Below are positions 63,061 through 64,000 of a stretch of DNA of 64,000 nt, piece after piece. Position 1 is the stretch's first letter. The number at the start of each line of letters is the position of its first letter. A program made the position numbers and the translations under genes. Below the pieces are notes generated by a model. It made no database searches and was not told where the DNA came from. It worked only from the letters and a program-made list of their open reading frames with translations. The stretch is from an uncultured Rhodospirillaceae bacterium (lineage in GTDB: Bacteria; Pseudomonadota; Alphaproteobacteria; Rhodospirillales; Magnetospirillaceae), in the NCBI GenBank assembly GCA_903901915.1, contig CAIUSV010000057.1, positions 1 to 64,000 of the forward strand, in the 5' to 3' direction.

Positions 63061-64000
63061 GGCAGTTGCTGCGGCAAGGTTGGACTGCCCTTGAAGCCGT
63101 GCTTCCGCTATTGCTGTGGCCGCTCAATCAGGTACTGGCAATCATGTTGCGACGTCGGGTGGTCGCCGACTCGGTGCTGCACGTCTGCTTCCCCTTCCAC
63201 ATCGTCCATTACACGGTGGAACTGCTGCGCCTCCGAGGATTCAACGCCGATTATGTCGCGGTCGGAGGCGATCCGGACTGGAAACTGTGCGACTTTCATT
63301 TCCAGCGTTGGCGGAAATGGATGCCGCTGGCCCTGACCGAATTTTGGTTTTTCTGGCGAGTCGTCAGCCGTTACCAGACGGTGCAGTTTCACTTCATGCA
63401 AGGCATCAGCCGTTCAGGCTGGGAATGGCCGGTGCTGAAGCGGTTGGGGCGCAAGATCGTGGTCTACTATTCCGGCTGCGAAGCCCGCGACTGGCGACGC
63501 AACATGGCGCTTCACCCGGAAATCAATATCTGTCAGGACTGCGATTATGGTCGTGACCTATGCAGTAACGCCCTGTCAGTGAAACGCCGGATGTTGAGCC
63601 GGCGTTTCGCCGATCTGGAAATGATCACCACCCCCGATCTGCGCGACTTCATTCCTGGCGCCATTCATTTTCCCTTCTTCTCGCCCCCCGAGAACATCGT
63701 GCCGGAACGGAATCGCCCTCATTGGCCGGATAATGGCTGTCTGCGGATCGTTCATGTCACCAACCATCCCGGCATCGAGGGAACCGCCCGAATCGCCGCC
63801 ACGGTAGAGCGGCTTCGGACCAGAGGGCATTCCGTCGAGTTCCGTCATCTGCGCGGCGTTCCCTACGATCGTGTGTTGCGCGAACTGGCCGACGCCGATT
63901 TGTCCGTCGGCAAGATGAAGATGGGGTTTTATGCCAACGCGCAAATCGAGGCCCTGTGCTGCGGTGTTCCCACCATCACCCATATCCGGCCGGACCTGAC
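63057..64000 (+). CDS. Glycosyltransferase, GT-B-like (cut by window end)
   Basis: The frame opened by ATG 63057 runs without a stop to the window end, giving 314 residues. It begins RQLLRQGWTALEAVLPLLLW, has CFPFHIVHYTVELLRLRGFN and VQFHFMQGISRSGWEWPVL, then KIVVYYSGCEARDWRRNMAL, and a Cys-rich patch ICQDCDYGRDLCSN (about 160-173). The donor half shows RIVHVTNHPGIEGTARIAAT (about 228) and YANAQIEALCCGVPTITHI (about 290-308). These match GT-B transferases of polysaccharide loci. The overlap with the preceding GT (ATGA) supports co-translation. It is incomplete, so the last part of the donor domain is unseen. Confidence 0.85.
   Translation, partial: MRQLLRQGWTALEAVLPLLLWPLNQVLAIMLRRRVVADSVLHVCFPFHIVHYTVELLRLRGFNADYVAVGGDPDWKLCDFHFQRWRKWMPLALTEFWFFWRVVSRYQTVQFHFMQGISRSGWEWPVLKRLGRKIVVYYSGCEARDWRRNMALHPEINICQDCDYGRDLCSNALSVKRRMLSRRFADLEMITTPDLRDFIPGAIHFPFFSPPENIVPERNRPHWPDNGCLRIVHVTNHPGIEGTARIAATVERLRTRGHSVEFRHLRGVPYDRVLRELADADLSVGKMKMGFYANAQIEALCCGVPTITHIRPDL

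Noticed and set aside
1-64000. CRISPR arrays, tRNA or rRNA genes, prophage or integrase genes
   Set aside because: I saw no regularly spaced repeats, no clover-leaf or rRNA-like stretches, and no phage or integrase motifs.

Overview
The window is GC-rich (coding sequence is full of GGC, GCC and CTG codons), gene-dense and organised in long runs of overlapping genes. It looks like an alphaproteobacterial chromosome. The moaA neighbourhood, the many amidotransferase-like genes and the general protein style suggest a Rhodospirillales/Magnetospirillum-type organism, but that placement is inference; no rRNA or other phylogenetic marker lies in the window. No tRNA, rRNA or CRISPR array was seen. 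Nearly everything is a large surface-polysaccharide or glycoconjugate locus of 54 genes and remnants.

Layout. (1) 1-5.5 kb: a truncated glycosyltransferase (GT), an alpha/beta hydrolase and a small lipoprotein, then a minus-strand GT run and a NodB-type deacetylase. A perfect 21-bp inverted repeat (4698-4748) lies just before one GT ribosome-binding site. (2) 5.6-10.8 kb: a two-domain GT fusion and a DUF2478-DUF364 fusion protein, divergent from moaA. (3) 10.8-18.4 kb: an asparagine-synthase-like amidotransferase, divergent from a plus-strand operon of GT9, TviB-type UDP-HexNAc dehydrogenase, SGNH hydrolase, AAC(3)-like acetyltransferase and a second deacetylase-like protein. (4) 18.4-41.2 kb: one minus-strand run of 19 genes that appears to be a single operon. 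Its distal part holds the WbpE, WbpB-WbpD fusion and WbpI type enzymes for 2,3-diamino uronic acids, a second aminotransferase/oxidoreductase pair, two amidotransferases and three GTs. Its proximal part holds two zinc dehydrogenases, a pentulose-phosphate-epimerase-like protein, a TIM-barrel sugar isomerase, a tandem nucleotidyltransferase, a GDPD-like protein, two GT2s and a GT-C-like membrane protein. (5) 41.3-52.8 kb: mostly plus strand, with two cobalamin-binding-type radical SAM proteins, a GtrA flippase, a UPF0104-type membrane protein, a GT-C-like protein, a DPM1-like GT2, and a cupin/C-methyltransferase/SDR/Gfo-Idh cassette. (6) 52.8-58.1 kb: three minus-strand polytopic membrane proteins, two of them paralogous. 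(7) 58.4-64 kb: plus strand, starting with an internally deleted amidotransferase remnant, then an SDR, a GMC-like oxidoreductase, an IS66 tnpB-like remnant and two GTs, the last cut by the window end.

How the genes may work together. The dehydrogenase, oxidoreductase, aminotransferase, N-acyltransferase and 2-epimerase set can explain UDP-ManNAc(3NAc)A-like sugars. The amidotransferases could convert uronic acids to uronamides. The GtrA, GT2 and GT-C set points to polyprenyl-phosphate sugar donors used in the periplasm. The tandem nucleotidyltransferase module (about 32.7-41.2 kb) looks like a route to an unusual NDP-activated short sugar or sugar alcohol and is the best candidate here for undescribed chemistry. 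No Wzx/Wzy, ABC exporter or priming phosphoglycosyltransferase was recognised, so assembly and export genes probably lie outside the window.
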